A stretch of DNA of 64,000 nucleotides from Gnetum montanum (taxonomy: Eukaryota; Streptophyta; Gnetopsida; Gnetales; Gnetaceae), in contig MNCI01001451.1 in the NCBI GenBank assembly GCA_015680685.1, forward strand, positions 1,088,413 to 1,152,412, given 5' to 3'. The position numbers and the translations under genes are program-made. Positions 10,116-23,000 of the stretch are shown here, in pieces. The number at the start of each line of letters is the position of its first letter. Position 1 is the first letter of the stretch. The notes under the pieces are model-generated. The model was given only the letters and a program-made list of their open reading frames with translations. It ran no database searches and had not been told where the DNA came from.

Positions 10116-10960
10116 TGATGAGTGGCGAGGTACCCCTATGCTCAACAATACGAATACGAGTGTTACGCGTGATCCGGTTGAACTCCAAGGACTAAGTGCT
10201 TATGCACCTTCACAAAACAAGGATGGATTAGGCGATCGTTGTCTTCCCAAGCTTACTCATATGGTACGATTGTATGGTTAAGTAAACTTGACGTATATGA
10301 TTTTTATGCTTTTTATGTTTTATGCCTTGGTGCTAAAGAGGGAAGAAGTGAATTAATTGAATAATTAATTTAAATTAACTAATCAGCTAGGTCCTAACTA
10401 ATCCTAACACTAGCATCCATTCCCACTTTTCGTACACATCTTGAACTAGTGCAACACTACTGGGATTACCAAACACTAATCGTTATTGGATTACCATGTG
10501 TTCCACACATGCTCAAAGTGGTCGTATTGAGTGTCCTTATGTGTGAAAATTAACAAAGCAATAAAAGCAACATTAATTAACTCATGAAATCATTAAAGAA
10601 CTATAAATAACATTAAGGGTAAGAAATAAGCTATTTTGAATGCTGCAAGGTTTATCACAAAGTTCGTCTTTATTTCTAGACACAAGGTATGCTCAAGTAT
10701 ACAATGCTCAAATAAAGATTCGTTTGCTTTATGACTCCTACTATAGGCACTCAAAAATAATTCTAACTCTGAGAGGGAGAAATTGTAAGAGTTTGGGTAA
10801 GGAAGTAAGAACTAACTACCAAACCAAGTGTGCCCACCTCTTATTTATAGGCAATGAGATAGGTCCCAATATCGGATGTCTGATATTGCTTGGTAGAGTT
10901 CAATATCACAGACCCAATATCATAGACACAATATCATGACCTTGATATTTCACCTCATCA
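10116..10960 (-). repeat. 3' LTR of E2
   Basis: Runs TGATGAGTGGCGAGG...CACCTCATCA. The TATA box on the minus strand is at about 10839-10850. U3 carries decayed relatives of the palindrome array (CAATATCGGATGTCTGATATTG, TTCAATATCACAG, CAATATCATAG). The base immediately inside (10961-10970) is TACCCACATG, the complement of the short polypurine tract. Confidence 0.9.
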
Positions 10961-11175
10961 TACCCACATGATTGAATGAAAACTCATCCTCAAGTTCCTT
11001 ATAAAATATTGGGAAGGTATGGGATTATTGACTAAATGACAACTAACAGACACATGGGATGATAGACTCAAAGTTCCTAAGGAATGGATCGAAAAATATA
11101 TTAAAGCATTGGTGTTCATGCCCATTGTGGTGAACACTATACATAGATGACATCTAGATCCTCATTTGACAGTTT

Positions 11176-11225
<50 letters not shown>

Positions 11226-12850
11226 GCACCTTGCTTCCGATGTTGAAATTGTGCATATTGTTGTTCATCCATAGCCACATGTACAAACTTGTTCCTTGCA
11301 TAAATGCTCTAGCTCCAGTCCATCTTGAGTGCTCCCTCTTATCCTAGTTCATTGTTCATGTAATCGCCATCTACACACACAACAAAATCACAGATTAGCA
11401 AGGGTAGATAAAGCCTAATACAGATAATACCTTGCCTTGATATAAAGCACATTGGCTAGTTGTGGGTATGGCAGATACTGGGTTAGAGGTTTATGATTGA
11501 TAACTACCCAAGCTGTAGGGGTAAGGTAAGCATGGAATGGAAAAATTTGTGACAAGGCCCCCACGACTAAGAGCAAACCTCCAGTAGAAATAGGGTGGAA
11601 AACTTTAAAGAACAAGAAGGATAAGAGAAATAACAATGGTGAAGCCAATAAAATAAAAGAAAAAAAGGATGTCATTGATGGGGGTGAATGAGAAATAGTT
11701 AATTGCAAGAAATGTTGAAGGGAAAGGTCTTAACAGTTGCACCAAAAAGGAATGCTAGTGGGTCCTCCCAAAAGTAGGCTCATGCCCTAAATGCCCTGAC
11801 AAACCTACAAACCAAAGAGTCTATAGGCTCTCAGAATGACATATGGAAACAAAGGTTAAGAACTTACCCACAAGAGTTTTACTGAAGACTAACAATGCAT
11901 CAACCAAGATATAGACTCATCATAAAACTAGCAATGAGGTGGAATGTGGAAAGCAATATAGAAAGAGAGGAGAGAATGGAATGGAGTCCCAAAATTAAGG
12001 TGGTGTAAAGTCCCTTGTGTAATATGTGGTTAAGTTGACTTACTAAAATTCTGTCCAAATCCAAATTCAACTATCCACATCCAGTGACCTTGCATCAACA
12101 CAGTTGATCAACCCATCCTTTCGAAGTAACAAGAATGCATCCATAGAGTTTCCACCATTCCAACAAAAGAAAGATAGAGTAGCAGGAAGTGAGAAAAGGC
12201 CTTAGTTAGAGGGAACCTTTAAGCATGGGTAACATGTCATTCCATTGCCATAACCAGTGCTTGTAGCCCATGTTCCTTTATTATGTCTAAGGGGTGTGCT
12301 TTGAATTCTCACCCATTTTTTGTGAGAACCACACCATGCAAAGACTTATTTGAGTTAGTTGACTTGTTTATATATTAGTCGATAGCGGAATGATAGAGGA
12401 ATTTATGAAAAAAATCCAAGTACAAAAGAGAATAACTAGCACAAATGCATGGAATCCCCTTGAGGTCACATCCTTTTTCATCCATTTGAATCTTTCCTTG
12501 GTTCGAAGAGTACTAAGGCACCAATTCATTAATAATTTTCTTAGAAAAGGGATAATACATTTCCAAAACAAGGAAGATCACAAAGTTGCATGGATAATTG
12601 GGTGACATGAACTAATTACCTGTTTTATCAAAAGAAACCATATCTTAGCATCAACATTGAAAGTTAAAGGTAAAAACCAAACATTAGTAATCAACACTTA
12701 TTATAATACAACCCACCATTATGAGCACTTATTATGTGACAAATAAGAATAAATCAAACAAAGAAACAGTAAAAATGTTAATGATGATGTAAAAAAAAAT
12801 AAGTAAAGATGAAAAATGTGTAAAATAAAAAAGACAAAAGGGATTGAGGG
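10961..12850 (-). other. E2 segment between pol and 3' LTR
   Basis: About 1.9 kb without an intact gene. The 90 bp next to the LTR (GGGAAGGTATGGGATTATTGAC) and a block at 12181-12275 (GGTAACATGTCATTCCA, AACCAGTGCTTGTAGCC) are shared with E3 and E4. The part between, 11130-11700, is specific to E2. A 97-residue minus-strand frame at 11415-11708 has two hydrophobic stretches near its N-terminus and no recognised family; I do not claim it as a gene. In Athila-type elements an env-like ORF sits at this place, so a decayed third ORF is possible. Confidence 0.6.
11179..11221. repeat. (GA)n microsatellite
   Basis: About 21 uninterrupted GA units inside the E2 3' segment. It is absent at the matching place in E3 and E4. 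Confidence 0.97.
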
Positions 12851-12860
12851 CTGAGAATGG

Positions 12861-15800
12861 TTAGCATTGGTGGCCATCTCCCCCACGATTGAGTTGGAAG
12901 GAGGAGATGCAAAATAATGAGCAAGGTTGTCCACCAATAGAGGTAGTATTAGTACTGGCTATTTTAGGCTCATGGAAGGGTTTGGTTTGCTGGATGTTGA
13001 CCAATAATTTCTTGTTTGGGCTTTCAGGTTTATAGATCATCATGGCCCCTGAAGGAAAAGTTTCATAAATGATATAAGGTCCTTCCCATAGCATTTGAAA
13101 TTTAGTTCATTGTGTGGGATTCCAATAAAAAACCTTATCTTCTAGTTGGTATTTGACTTTCCTAATCCTTAGGTCATGACATTGTTTGTTAAAGGCCTTG
13201 TGCAGTTCATTGGATGATAGGGTGGCTAGTAAATTCTCATCTAGCAAGTTAAGGTTCATTAGCTATTCTTTTTGTGCTAGATTGAGGTTAAGGTTAAGGT
13301 CACATGCTGTGGATAGTGTACAAAGCTCCACTTGAATAGGAAGCATTAGAAGTTTACCATACACTAACTCATAGGGAGAGTAGCCTGTAGGGAGTTTCCA
13401 TGTGGAGCAGTATGCCCAGAGAGCATTGTTCAATTTGGTGCTCCAGCCTCACCTATACTTGCTAATGGTTCATGTCAATATTTTTGTGATCTCCCTATTG
13501 GTGACTTCAGATTGACCATTCACTTGAGGATGATATGATGTAGTCAATTTATGCTCAACTCCTAAGTGTTGCATTAACTTTTGAAAAGTCGCATCTATGA
13601 AATGTGTACCATTGTCAGAAATAAGTACATGAGGCACACCAAACTTGTTTACGATTTTTTGTTGAACAAATCGTGCAGTAGTATATAATGTATAGTCCGT
13701 AACAGTGGCTACTTCTACCCACTTGGTGAAATAGTCAACAACAACAACAATGTAGGATTTTCCATTGGACATTGATGTAATAGGCCCCATAAAATAAATT
13801 CCCCATATGTTGAAAGATTCTAAGGGTTGAATCCATTATTGTGGACCTTCTATTCTAGTAGTCAGTCCCCCATTACGTTGGTAGTGCTCACAAGATTGGA
13901 TGAAATGATGAACATCCTGGAACAATGCAGGCCAATAATATCTTGTAAGCAAGATTTTAATGGATGTTCGTCTCCTAGTGTAGTGACCCCCACAAGGGCC
14001 CTCATGAGCATCTTGGAGAACTCGCAATTGATCTACATTGGGAACACACCATTGGACGAAGCCATCAGAACACACCTTATAAAGGTACCCATTGATTTCC
14101 ATGAAATATTTGGCTCAGTGAAGAAATTGTTGTTTCTTTTTAACGTCTAACCCTTGTGGTGTTTCTTGTATAAGTAGATAAGTGAGAATGCTACTATACC
14201 AATTTTTATTAGTGGGTAAGTGATTGTTTATCACACCTACAAAGAGGATTTTATCATGGAAATGATTAGAAATTGGATATTCATCCTCTTTGTTGTCCCA
14301 TCGCAACCGAGATAAATGATCAACAAAAACATTCTTGGTGCCTTTACAATCAATCATTGTAAGATTGAACTCTTGTAAGATCATGAGTCATCATATGATG
14401 CAAGGGCTTACCATTGGTTTATTCATTAGGAACCGAATTGCACTATGATCCATATGTACAAATATCTTATAGCCCAATACATAGTGCCTAAATTTTTATA
14501 GTGCAAAAACCACAGTAATTAACTCTTTTTCCATTGTGGTATAATTGAGTTGTTCTCTAGAGATACTTTGACTTGCATAGTGGATGTAATAGGGATGTTT
14601 TTGATCATCTAACTATGTAAGTATGGCTCCTAAAGAAAAGCTGGACGTGTTAGTCATTATATGGAATGGCTTGGACCAATCAGGAGCTTGTAGAATGGGT
14701 GTTTCTACAAGCTTCTATTTCAAAGTCTAGAAAGCTAGCTCACATTCCCTGGTCCATTCAAAGGATACATCCTTTTTTGTTAATTTGACCAATGGTTTTG
14801 CAACCTTAGAGAAGTTCTCAATGAAGCATCTATAATAGCTAGTATGTCCAAGGAATGATCAAATGTCTTTTATAGTTTTAGGTTGCCGAGTGATTCCTTG
14901 GATGACCTTAATCTTTTCAGGATCTACCTCTATCCCTATTTGTGAAATATTATGCCCTAATACAACATCTTCTTGGACCAGTAAATGGCTTTTTTGCCAA
15001 TTGAGCCTCAAGTTAGTTTCTACACATCATTTCAATACTTTCTATAGTCAGTCCAATGCTTGATTGAAGTCCACTCTATAGGTGGAGAAATCGTCCATGA
15101 AAAACTCTACACCATTTCCTATTTGCTACTGAAATATGCTTAGAACCAAATGTTGAAATGTTGTTGGGGCATTGCACAAGACAAATGGCATCTATTTGTA
15201 TGCAAATTTCCCCTAAGGACTTGTGAATGTAGTGTTGGCTTAGTCTTTTGGTGCTATTTGAATTTCATTGTATCCAATGTACCCATCCAAAAAACTATAG
15301 TAGCAATGCCCTGCAATGGTATCTAAGACTTGGTTGACAAAGGGCAATGGGAAGTGGTCTTTAAATGTTGCCATGTTCAATAGCCGAAAGCCTATACACA
15401 CCCTCCATTTACCCCCTTTTTGGATACAATAACTAATGGACTAACCCATTCACTATCAGCAATGGGATATATGAACCTAGCTTTTAGAAGTTGTTCAATT
15501 TCTTCTTTAACCACTTGCTTAAGCTTTGGATTTAGTCACCTCTGCGGTTGTCATTGAGGTTTCATGGAGAGGTCAGTGTAAATTCTATGTTGGCATATCC
15601 TAGGATCTATTTTGGTTAATTCGAGATATGACCAAGGAAAGGCTTTTAACCATTTATTTACCATTTTTAGAAGTATTTCTTTTGTTGAGGAGCGAGCTTA
15701 GCATTAATGATTACCAATTTTTCATTTTCAAAAAATGTATACTCCATACTAGTGAGTAATGGTTTTAACTCAAGGGAAATTTGCTTGAACTTGTCAAGGA

Positions 15801-16608
15801 TTTCCAACTTCCCCCAGTTGATATTTTTGATGTTAAGACTTGGAAGTTGGTGATGGATTTGCTCTAATGTATCTATGCTATCAATGTAGGTGCAAGTCAA
15901 GCTCTCAATTGGTTCCATGCATATAGTTAAATCATTCTCTTGGTTAGCTATTAGCGACTAGGTGCCTTCCTATCTTATGGCTACTGCATACAAGCATCTT
16001 TGTATGTTAGTTATTGGTGCAGATTGGTTGCATGCAGGTAATGTTAAATGTTGTATAGACCAGGACTTCTACACACAATTACATGCTATGTCATTGTATG
16101 TGATGCATGGAACTTTATTCTTCTTGATCTTTCCAAATTCATTTTCCTTTATGGTTTCTAGGGAAAGATCTTGTATTTCTAGGTGCATGTTAATTGTGCT
16201 TAGCCATGCTCTTCCCATTATGATTGGTAGGTTCCCCTTATAGTTGCTGACTTGCATCACTAGGAAATTGGCTGGATACGACCATCCATAAATAGTGGTG
16301 ACAATGTCCTCCACTAGTCCTAATGGGATAGTGATGGACTGGTCAGCCAACTCTAAACATATGTTACTCTTTTTTAGTGGAGGTAGGTTCTAGGCTTTGT
16401 ACATTTCCTAAGAGATTAAGTTAACACTAGAACCTAAATCCAAATGAGCTTTGCAAGGCTTGTTCCCAATGATTTGAAAATATATAAGAGGGCTTCTAGG
16501 ATTAGAGAATTTGCTAGGAAGATGGACAACTTTAATCCAATCAGTAATTGCATGAGCTAACATGACCATGTGCATTAAGTGTGACCTTTGGTTTGAAGGA
16601 AGCTCCAA
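12861..16608 (-). pseudogene. pol: E2 pol: protease, RT, RNase H, integrase
   Basis: Domains follow in N-to-C order on the minus strand. The protease (16608-16069) has active-site-like HLDLGSSVNLIS, then EDIVTTIYGWSYPANFLVMQ and PIIMGRAWL. The PR-RT spacer (15918-15667) has LELKPLLTSMEYTFFENEK. RT (about 15660-14600) keeps its catalytic FMDDF near 15085-15100. The RNase H end (14384-14115) has LQEFNLTMIDCKGTKN and DHLSRL. The integrase zinc domain (14102-13836) has H-EGPCGGH...YYWPALFQDV...SCEHYQ. The integrase core (13790-13470) has VDYFTKWVEVATV, SDNGTHF and SEVTNRE (D, D, E all present). A GPY/F-like end (13094-12861) has LWEGPYIIYETF. No chromodomain was seen. Order and motifs mark Ty3/gypsy. 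Stops and frame changes separate the domains, so it is inactive. Confidence 0.9.
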
Positions 16609-18997
16609 AGATTTGAATGGTGGTGAGGCGTTTAGAGAATTTTCCTCTTGTGATTGTAAGTACTTAGTTGGACTATTGGTTTTAAAGAAAGGTCTCTTCT
16701 TTGTGTGGTTGTTTGAACCAATAGTAGGTTGGGGGTTGACAAACCTTGTAGTGTTATGTTGCTACGATTGGGTAGGAAGCTCACCCTGCAGAGCTGGAGT
16801 AGGTGGTAATGGAGTTAAGGGTGGAAGAGGTGCAGTTGGATAAGAAGGATAATATGTTTGTGAAGCATATCTCCTAGGAGAGGGAGTTCTATAGTACTCG
16901 TGGGTTTGGTAGTAACATTGAGGAGTGACGTAACTAGTGGAGTCATGTGGAGAGATTGGCTACTACACATAGTACCCATATGGGTCAAATTAATGGTAAG
17001 GGTACTATTGACGTGGTGGTGGCATTCCCTATGATTGTGGGTTTTGCCATTATTGATACTATTCATTTGGTTATGGTGGAGTTCCACTTAAATAATACAT
17101 CAAGGGTTGGTAAAACTATCTTGGGTTACCTTGAGGATAATGTAACCTTCAGGGTGTTTGCTGTTTGGTTAATCATGGGTTTAGTGTGTACACCCTATAC
17201 TCTTGTAGATGTGAGATTATTAGGAAGCATACTGTAGGATGGTCATATTGACATATCTCACATTTACCATCATTGTCTGTATCTGAATCCACAACCTCTT
17301 CAATGATGGTAGCTTTTCCCTTACCTTTATTACATGCATATTTAGTTTCTTTCTTTTTTCTCCTTTCTCGGTCACTACTTGGTTCCCTAGACTCCTCTAC
17401 TATTTTGAGAATAGTTTAAAATCAACATTTGGTCCACCTTTGCTGATACTTCTAATGAAAGTTTTTGAATGGGCAAAGTTTTTCTTCAAAGACTACCATC
17501 ACAAAATCTAACTCCCTTCTTTTGGAGGATAGGATCTCTACTATATTCCTCTGCACTCTCTCTTTTCCTTAACTCTCCTTTCTCCTTGGCAACTTGCTCC
17601 AACAATCTTTGTACTTGATGGGATCTAAGCTCAGATTGTCTTCCTTAGGCATAAGTCCCAAGGGTTCTTCATGTTTCATGCGTATGTCCATCTACGAGAT
17701 GGCATAGTTGTTCCCTCTATGAGTAACCATGGCTAGGGAAATGATGTAATAATGCATAATATTGGCCCATGGAAGCATCTAAGGGTTCGTGTCCTCCTTG
17801 GATTTGCTTTCGTAGGTTGGACACTTAGGAGTACATTTGATACTTTTCATTGAATAGTTCTAACATGTTACTCCATCGATGAATGGATTCTGGTTCTAAG
17901 GACTAGTACTAGCATTTTGCTTCCTTGATCAATGTTTGTGGAAACAACTTGAGTTTTTACCACCCCTTTTCTATGTTTTGCAAGGCACATGCATCGTGAA
18001 ATGCTTGCAAATGATTTTGAGGATCAACGTTATATCCCCCTTCAAATCATGGGATATTGTTCATGTCTAATATTTTGATTGTACTATCCTTTTGGTGCCT
18101 TATTGGGATCTTAAAGACCTTAGTTATATCTAGCCTACTTTGGGTAGTGAGTAGGGGTTCATTGTGATCGTGTTGTCCATGGCGTCTATGATGCTTATGT
18201 TGTTCCCTACTCTCCCTCCTTTCATGGTGTCTTTCTCTAGAATGCCCTCGTCCCCTTTCTCGATTGTTTTGTTTCTTATTCTTGTTTCGCCTATCATTAT
18301 CCTTAGGGTCTTTCCCTTTGCGACTATGTTTCAATCCTGAAGAAGATGGGGAAGGAGATGATGAAGGTGAATAGGAAGAAGGACCATGACCATGATTGTG
18401 CCTACTACCTTCTCTTTTGTGGTTGTGGCCTCGATCGCAGTTATGATCAGAATTTCCATCTTTGTCATGTGTTCATGTTCCTATTTTGAACCCTTTGTGT
18501 CCATCAGTACCAGAATCCAGGTTATGGATAGTTGAGTGAATATTCTGATACACAACCCCTTGACTGAAGTCAATGGGAGGAACATCATTATGTGGGTAAC
18601 TGCCTAAGGTAGGTTCACCACCCTCATTTTCACTTAGGACATACAAGATATCATGAGACCACTTCCCCTTCATAGATTTATGATGTCTTTCCTATTGTAA
18701 GTCCCTTTGACGTTGTGCTTCCATGGATTGATACTCTCTCGAGTCATGTTCATGCACAACGTACTCTGTGTGTAAGTGCTACATACCAATTCATGTGAGA
18801 GCATGAAGAAGCATGATTGGGACTGAGCGATCGGGAGGTAACACTATGTTACCTTGTAAATCATGCCAATGTAGTTGTTCATCCTGGTGGAGGATAAAGG
18901 TAAAGTTTGGCATATACTCATCGGGATGAACGTATACCACACAAAACTGTTGGGGCACTGGTGGGTCATCATGTGTACTACACCTTTGATTATTCAT
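16609..18997 (-). pseudogene. gag: E2 gag with non-canonical zinc knuckle
   Basis: It starts MNNQRCSTHDDPPVPQQF at 18997, as in E3 (MSSYHKHEDHKPQVPQ) and E6 (MNNDRNEDNKGCHVPPQ). Next come a charged linker (18334-18150, Arg/His/Lys-rich with RERGRGHSRERHHERRES) and a Retrotrans_gag-like core (about 18060-17600: GGYNVDPQ, HLQAFHDACA, RWSNMLELFN, YYALLHHFPSH). The C-terminal zinc knuckle CEICQYDHPTVC at 17227-17262 has C-X2-C-X3-H-X3-C spacing instead of the usual C-X2-C-X4-H-X4-C. It is followed by SHLQEYRVYTLNP, also kept in E3. Gag builds the particle and binds RNA. Several stops make it a pseudogene. Confidence 0.85.
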
Positions 18998-19171
18998 TGT
19001 GTTAGACCTAGGCAGTGAAGCACTCTCATAAGAAGAAGGATAAATGATTAATTATTTATTGTGCAATATTTTTCTCTTCTCTTTTCTAATAATTTTTAGA
19101 TAACCAACCCTAAGGGTTCATTCCAACGATGGGAAGATTCCTAAGTTCTAATTAGCACACAAACAACAAAG

Positions 19172-19189
19172 TCCCCAACAACAATGCCA
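19172..19189 (-). promoter_or_regulatory. Primer-binding site of E2, decayed
   Basis: Minus-strand TGGCATTGTTGTTGGGGA, one base inside the 5' LTR, differs from the tRNA-Asp complement TGGCGCCGTTGCCGGGGA at five places. All five are transitions (C to T or G to A). Confidence 0.85.
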
Positions 19190-19190
19190 A

Positions 19191-20035
19191 TGATGAGCGA
19201 CAAGGTACCCCTATGCTCAACCATACAAATACGAGCATTATGCATGATTTGGTCAAACTCTAAGGACTAAGTGCTTATGCGCCTTTGCAGAACAAGGATG
19301 GGTTAGGCAATCGTTGTCTTCCCAAGCTTACTTGTATGACATGATTGTATGGTTAAGTAAACTTGAGGTATATGATTTTTATGCTTTTTATGTTTTATGT
19401 CCTAATGCTAAAGAGGGAAGAAGTGAATTAATTGAATAACTAATTCAAATTAACTAATCAACTAGGTCGTAACTAATCCTAACACTAGCATTCATTCCCA
19501 CTTTCCGTACACATCTTGAACTAGTGCAACACTACTAGGATTACCAAATGCTAATCGTTACTAGGTTACCAAGTGTTCCACGCATGCTCGAAGTGGTTGT
19601 ACTGAATGTGCTTACTTGTGAAAATTAACAAAGCAATAAAAGCAACATGAACTAACTAATGAAAGCATTAAAGAACTGTAAATAACATTAGGGGTAAGAA
19701 ATAAGCTATTCTGAATGCTGCAAGGTTTATCACAAAGTTTGTCTTTATTTCCTGACACAAGGTGTGCTTAGGTACATAATGCTCAAATAAAAATCCATTC
19801 ACTTTATGACTCCTACTACGAGCACTCAGAAATAATTCTAACTCTAATAGGAAGAAACTGTAAGAGTTTGGGTAAGGGACTAAGAACTAACTACCAAACC
19901 AAGTGTGCCTGCCTCTTATTTATAGGCAACGAGATAGGTCTTGATATCAAATGTATGATATCACTTGGTAGGATTCAATATCGTGGACCTAATATCGCGA
20001 ACGTGATATCCTGAGCTCAATATTGTAGCTCATCA
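19191..20035 (-). repeat. 5' LTR of E2
   Basis: 845 bp, TGATGAGCGACAAGG...GTAGCTCATCA. The TATA box on the minus strand is at about 19915-19925. U3 holds partly decayed palindromes (CTTGATATCAAATG, TGATATCACTT, CAATATCGTGG, TAATATCGCGAACG, GTGATATCC) at 19941-20012. Same length as the 3' LTR. Confidence 0.92.
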
Positions 20036-23000
20036 AATGTCAAATGTAATGTTTCTTCTGACCCAAAAGGGTTTCCTGTCTCTTATCTGTGCCTTGATGG
20101 CCCAATCTAATCATAGTATAAACTTTCTAAGCTACAAATCTCTTTCTTTGGACTAGCCAAAATGGCAAAATTTCATTAGTCAGTACCTCTTAAGACTAAG
20201 AAATTCATACTTCACGAGCCTATTTTTCTTGATTCATTTGCTAGTTCTTCCAAAAGACCTCTCTATCTACCCAAAGAATCTTCATTTGATGAAGAAACCT
20301 TCATAGCTATACCATCAACCTCTAAAATTGAATGGCCTAGATCTAGCATAGTGACTAATCCATCATGTCCATACCTCCAACTTTAGAAACAACCACATAA
20401 CTATAGGTGTAAAGAATGTGCATCACTTTTTAATATTAATACATTCAAAGTTTATGAAGCCCTTCGAATGGATCCTAATCAAGAATTCCAATATCATTTT
20501 GAAACTCATTTACCCAAAGAACTAGATTTAGGTTTGCATCCTAAATATGAGGAAGAACTAGATGATATAAATCAAGAGATAGTTGAGCTTCTTTCCTCTA
20601 CTCCTTCCTTTAGCAATCCTGTATAGTATAATAGTGAAAAAATTAATGATTTTTTAAGGATAGCGATAGTGAAGTAGACTTTGATTTTGAACAAAAATAA
20701 AATCCATAAAAATAGAAAAACCTCAAAAAATCCATAAAATTCCTACTTATGCTTTACTAGGTATTCCATAGTATTTTTTGGTTTGCACATTAGCAAGAAT
20801 GAAAAATCAAAAAAATAACGAGTGAAATCAAAACATTAGTTAAACAATTTCAGTCTATTCCCTTAGATAATTTAGATGCTCTTGTTGCCAAGGAAATTAA
20901 AATGAGGGTAAAATATGCTGAAAAAGAAAAAATCAAGTACCAATCTATTTATGAGTTCAAAGGTTTAAAAAAATGAAAACATTTTCACAAATGGATTAGT
21001 GCCACTAAGGTTGAAAAAATTAGAGATGTTGATACTTCCACTTTAGTAGATCCCTCCTATAAATTCTATAAATTATATATGAAAGGATCTAAAAACGTAA
21101 AAGATATTTTAAACACTTTAAGGCTACAAAATTGGAATAATGAAGTCACTTATCATTTGTATAAAAGTATTCAACTCATAGAATGAGATGTCAGGGGATA
21201 TAGAATAGTCTAAAGAAGCGTCCTCCATCCAAACTAAACTCCTGCTCCATTCACCCGAAAAAAATTATTTCTCCTACTAGCACATGTATATCCTTTGCTC
21301 CTAGGAATGTACATAGTATGCTTATTAAAAGAAAAGCAAAAATATATATATATATATATATGCTAGCCAATTTATGTAGGAAGATAAGAAATTTTCTCAT
21401 TCTCATTAATTTATAATATAACATATGAAAATAAATATCCAACACATATGCTATCCCTACCAAGTAACTCACCTTTAACATAGATGAAGCAAATTATGAA
21501 GAAAAATACGTTACAATATAAAAAATAGTTGGTTTCATGGATATGTATGTTGTCCTCCATTGTAAGTCTATTAGAGAAGCTATTTAAAGAATTATTCTTG
21601 GATTTACAAGTATTTTACAATTTTGGTAGGAGTATCTTCCCATACAATGTTTAGCTATTAAAGAAGAATTATTAAATGATTAAAATAAACACTTTTTGAA
21701 AGCTTTCAGAAAGGAATTTATGGGCATTAAGACTGAATTATTTGATTTTTCTAGAGAACACTTATTAGAAGCTAAGTTACAGGATGCATCTAAATTAGAT
21801 GAATATTTACATCAAATAACTATTTGGTATTATATTAAGGATTTATTACATGATATTACTACCAAAACTACATTTTTTCTCTCATTCTCTGACTCTTTTA
21901 AGAAACAATTTGAACATTCTTTTTGTTATTATTATTTCCCTAATTATTATGATTGGAAAAAAGCTCCTAAACTAAGGACTAAGAAAAAAACTAAAAAGAA
22001 GTCTTGTCATAAATGTAGAACCCATAAATCCAAGCCTCCTTGCTTCTCCATGCAGCATCCCAAACCTAAGTTGAATAAGAAAAAGAAATATCTTAGACAT
22101 AGAACTACTAGAAAATCCTCTAAGGAAGTACATTGTTTTATCTATGATTAAAATCATTAGGCTCATAAATGTCCTAACCATAAAAAGAATAAAAAAGTTA
22201 ACTTTATTACTAATTATGGTATTAATAAATCCTAGTTTGATTATCATGAGGACTTTGATTATTGGACAATGGACATTGAACTCTCCGAAGATGAGACTTG
22301 AGAACCTAATCTCTTTGGTCCTAAGGACCAATGTTCATATTTATCTTATAAATCAAATGACATGTCTAATTAAACCTTTTATTGTCATACCTTTAGAATT
22401 AGTATGTCTAGTTTACATAAAGAATATGAAGTTGTCATAGGAAAATTAAAAAAACATTTAAAAAGAATTTAAACAACTCCCTATTTATGAAATAAATAGA
22501 CATATAGCTATCCAAAAATGGATAGATTAGCAAAATGATCTATTATATCAATTGAAGTTAGGTTAGTTGTAAAGACTACTAAACAACAAACTTCCTCTAG
22601 AAAAGACAAAGAAGAATCCCAAATAGAACTTGAATACACATGGAATGCAACCTATGATCTATTTGTTGGATCTTCTTCTCAATTTCAACCAAAATTAATT
22701 AAAAAAACTAAATAAACTAAGGCTATTCCATGATAAGCTAGAATCCTATAATTAAAAGGTGTCCTATTTAGAGCAACTAGTGAACTTGAACAACTAGAAT
22801 AGGAAGAAGAATCATATCAAAAATCTCAATATGAAAGAGAGGTTCATGCTTCTCTTCAAAAAAATGAGGACTCACCTTATACTATATTCATGTGTGACAC
22901 CACTATTCTACCTATTTGCACATTAACAATAAAAATTACTCATTTTAAACCTTATCCTCTTAATGTTTTAATTGATTCTTGAGCTAAAACAATCCTAGCT

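Larger units (their letters stand above)
10116..20035 (-). mobile_element. E2: full-length Ty3/gypsy element, TGATGAG family, 9.9 kb
   Basis: Two LTRs of exactly 845 bp (10116-10960 and 19191-20035) enclose a minus-strand internal region with PBS, gag, PR, RT, RNase H, INT and a long 3' non-pol segment. Flanking 5-mers AATTT (10111-10115) and AATGT (20036-20040) are a probable TSD with one substitution. By eye the LTRs agree at roughly nine bases in ten, mostly differing by transitions, so it is an old insertion. It interrupts the caulimovirid movement-protein frame. Confidence 0.9.

Noticed and set aside
11415-11708. 97-residue frame with hydrophobic N-terminus, possible env remnant
   Set aside because: Not conserved in E3 or E4 and no motif; kept only as a note in the 3' segment.
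13827-14150. 107-residue plus-strand frame
   Set aside because: Antisense shadow of the E2 integrase zinc domain.
21972-22331. 119-residue minus-strand frame
   Set aside because: Antisense to the Lys-rich coat-like region of the viral insert.
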